Assembly: GCF_905475345.1 (NCBI RefSeq)
Contig: NC_066587.1
Span: 928,070-992,069, forward strand
From: Vespula vulgaris
Lineage: Eukaryota > Arthropoda > Insecta > Hymenoptera > Vespidae
Reading direction: 5' to 3'
DNA: 64,000 bases
Shown: positions 61,348 through 64,000 of the stretch, in pieces
How positions within the stretch are numbered: the first letter of the stretch is position 1
Layout of the letters: each line of letters starts with the position of its first letter
The notes under the pieces: model-generated
The model's database searches: none
The model's input: only the letters and a program-made list of their open reading frames with translations
What the model was told of the DNA's origin: nothing
Translations under genes and position numbers: made by a program

Positions 61348-63921
61348 TTATGTAAAGATAAAAAGTATATAAAGTTTGATCATCCTTTCATGAAACATCT
61401 TATACGATCTAACGATATGAAGATAGAAGGTGTGATAGACAATTCAGACTTGACGCGTGCCTTTTTATAATAAACAACCTATTAGGAGGAAAGAATTAGA
61501 AGAAAAAGAAAAAACGCTTTCCACAAATATCATATTGTCTATATATATATATATATAAATATAAAAATTAGTCTATTGCATTACACAATGAGAGAACGAT
61601 TAGTCATTAACGAAAATAATTGTCAAGTATAGTATACATAAAGATAATCATTTTTTTATACGTCAAAGAATATCTCCTCCCACGACACAATACTACAAAG
61701 AGAAAATTTCAATTCGAATGTTATTCATTATTCTAATCTTTTTCATTTTTGTTTGTTTGTTTGTTTTTTTTTAACTTTGTATATAGAAGTAAAATGAAGA
61801 ACGTTCCAATTAGCTAGTATATAAGAAAGTAGATCTCTCCTACTACGTGTTCATTTGAAGAAAGAAAGAAAAAAAAAGAGAAAAAAAAAAGAAAAAAAAA
61901 ATAATACAGAAGAAAGAAAATGAAAAGAAAAAAAAGAATGTAGCACAGATTCGTGACACGTGAGTCAATTCTCTTAATTAGTTTTTCTTCTCTTTCTCTG
62001 ATTCTAGTTCTTTACTTTGTAATTAATGAATTTTAAAAATGCAACACACTTCATTAACGCATCTAAAAAAGCCTAATAAATCATAATATTACATAAAATA
62101 GAATGAAACAATCTCTCTATTTCTATTTCTATCTATCTATCTATCACTCTGTCTATCACTCTGTCTATGTTTTTGGAAAAAGAAAAAAGAAAAAAGAAAA
62201 ACGTGTTTTAAATTAATATAAAAAAAAGTTGAATTATTTTTGTAAGAGAAAATCATAGATAGAGCAATTCGAACGATTCTTACATGCCGATGATTTAGAT
62301 TTCGAAAAGAGTTTATGTGTAATAGCATAATGTTCGAAAGTTACCTAAAGCCAAGAGAGATATCGTAGATTCTACAATGGGAACGTTTATATGACAGTAC
62401 AAACTATACAAGAAAATGAACATCTATAGAAAAGAAAAGAAAAGAATACGTACTCTTGTAACTTTCGTTTAATAATCCTTTGAGAATAAATAATACAAAC
62501 GCGTTTGGTATCAACGAGTTCGATTAATTAATATGAATTATGTTTAAATAAAAATTTAATGTATCATAATATTAACACATATGACAGTGCACAATGTTAC
62601 CATCTTGTATACATTTGTAACTATTTTTAAAGTGAACAAAAAAGAAAGAAAGAAAAAAAGAAAAAAAATAACAACGGATTATACCATGTAATAAGAAAAT
62701 AATTGTAATTAACGATGATCGTGTAAACTTCCTATCTTTTTTTAATCAATTTGGACTTGCCCTTATGAACAACATACAAATATTTTTATTAATACTTTGT
62801 TGTAATAAATAATTTTTTCACGTTTCAATTCATAAATAAATACGTACATATATATATATATGTGTGTATATATATATGTATATATATAGGAAGTGTTAAT
62901 TCAATCTTTTTTAAAGGGCATGGAGTACTTAATATATTATTTGATTTGACAATTAATAATTTTCAAATTGAGTTGGAAAGATTGGAAGTGTTCTTGTTTT
63001 TTTTTCTTTTTTTTTTTTGCCATTGTAACATACGATAACTGTGTATGTCCGCATAAAAGTTTTTGAGATTGAATATTTAATAATTTTTGTGAGTGAAAAT
63101 AAAGTGAAAAAAAAAAAACAAGATATAAACAGAAAGACAGATTGTTTTTATGAATAAAATCATCATTTCATATACGATTCGGCGATTATGAAAACGGTGG
63201 TCTAAGAGTACATTATTAAAAAAAAAAAAAAAAAAAATCATTCATTGTAAAATTAATTCATGTAATTAGATCATTGCGATTACGACTTGCAACTATCAAT
63301 AAATCAATTATTTCTTTTTTTCTTTTACTATTATATTTTCGACGAACAAACCATCGCTTTCGCATAATCAAACTTTGGCTCGTACATTGCGTATTTTATA
63401 TTGTATATTTTAATTTCTTAAATCACGTTTGATTTTTTAAATTAATTGAACGGGGATAAAAAGGAGAGAAGGATATATATATATATACATGTATCATATA
63501 AAAAAGGAAAAAACGTTTGTCATTTTGGACTGATACGTTTATTAACGCGAAACAAGTATAGTTTGTAGATATACTCGTATTGTGTTAATTGTACATTGGG
63601 TAGACGATCACGTGTAATAACACGTATAATTATCTCTTTTTGTCAGCATAGTTATATATATATACATAGGGCACGTTCATGTACGCGAGAATGAATATAC
63701 GTGAGTATGCATGCACATAATATACATAGCATTTTATATACGTATACATTCATAAATAATTATTTTTTTTTTGTTTTCTTTCTTTTTCCTTCTTTTACAA
63801 TATCGTCGTTCTTTAAAACATTTCCGTAATCATCGATAGTATACACATACGTGTATATATATATATATATATATACATACACACATATGTATATACATAT
63901 ACATATATCTTCTAACAAAAT
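61348..63921. other. SUN gene 3' UTR and downstream non-coding DNA
   Basis: AATAAA at 61469-61474 is 122 nt after the SUN stop and is the first candidate polyadenylation signal; others lie further on (for example near 62807 and 63106). The rest is AT-rich with poly-A, TA and a short TCTA repeat (about 62134-62165). No coding exon was seen. Confidence 0.6.
61469..61474 (+). promoter_or_regulatory. Candidate polyadenylation signal of the SUN gene
   Basis: A canonical AATAAA 122 nt downstream of the stop codon. Confidence 0.5.
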
Positions 63922-64000
63922 TTATATGCGTCCTGGATTGCGATAAATTGGCTGCTGATTGCTGAGAGGCGCACTATTATTCGCATAAGCGAAGAAGATT
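63922..64000 (-). CDS. Probable C-terminal end of an unidentified protein (runs off right edge)
   Basis: On the minus strand an open frame enters at the window edge and ends with TAA at 63922-63924. It encodes FAYANNSAPLSNQQPIYRNP followed by GRI and stop. The composition is protein-like and GC is higher than the flank, where the sequence drops abruptly to TA repeats. It is too short to assign a family. Confidence 0.4.
   Translation of the reverse strand, partial: IFFAYANNSAPLSNQQPIYRNPGRI

Overview
This is a gene-sparse, AT-rich window of an animal nuclear genome, most likely an insect and, by inference, a hymenopteran. Genes have many short introns (about 60-100 bp) and conserved metazoan proteins. 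The intergenic DNA is full of microsatellites (GA/CT, TA, GATA, CATA, TAA, poly-T) and small inverted-repeat elements. Nothing looks bacterial or viral. Every multi-exon model below was joined by hand using GT..AG sites. Except for the partial models at the two window edges, each model closes in frame from start to stop codon.

Layout from left to right. 1-1450 (minus) holds the first exons of an unidentified type II membrane protein that runs off the left edge. 1.5-13 kb is repeat-rich and non-coding; it contains a tandem pair of about 300-bp inverted-repeat elements near 8.3-8.9 kb and the 5' leader of the next gene. 13504-16743 (plus) is a GT49 beta-1,4-glucuronyltransferase (B4GAT1-like). 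16.7-25.4 kb is AT-rich non-coding DNA. 25428-29223 (minus) is a PPM1D/Wip1-type PP2C phosphatase of 950 aa with a very long tail. 33318-33600 holds a divergent pair of tRNA genes, initiator Met(CAT) and Lys(CTT). 34791-38808 (minus) is a secreted or surface-anchored leucine-rich-repeat protein built from four LRR+cap modules. 42434-47649 (plus) is fritz/WDPCP, a planar cell polarity effector, in 15 exons. 47885-48708 (minus) is mitochondrial ribosomal protein bL48m. 49292-52658 (minus) is a p38 MAP kinase of 360 aa with a pair of mutually exclusive 80-nt exons. 55578-61347 (plus) is a SUN-domain nuclear envelope protein (klaroid/SUN1-like), 946 aa in 15 exons. 63922-64000 (minus) is probably the last codons of another gene.

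The genes do not form one pathway; the region reads as ordinary housekeeping and signalling loci. Local arrangements are informative. frtz and mRpL48 converge with only 235 bp between their stop codons. mRpL48 lies downstream of p38 on the same strand. p38 and the SUN gene diverge from a 2.9-kb spacer. p38 and PPM1D have opposing roles in the stress response in vertebrates (Wip1 dephosphorylates p38), but their co-occurrence 20 kb apart is probably chance.

The most rewarding observations are the p38 alternative exon pair, a 41-nt micro-exon in the SUN gene paired with a stop codon overlapping the upstream donor, the four-module LRR protein, a large Ser/Asn-rich exon in frtz carrying a candidate PP1-docking motif, a stop-free 93-nt intron in PPM1D, and several undescribed short inverted-repeat elements sharing GGGTGG...CCACCC-type ends.
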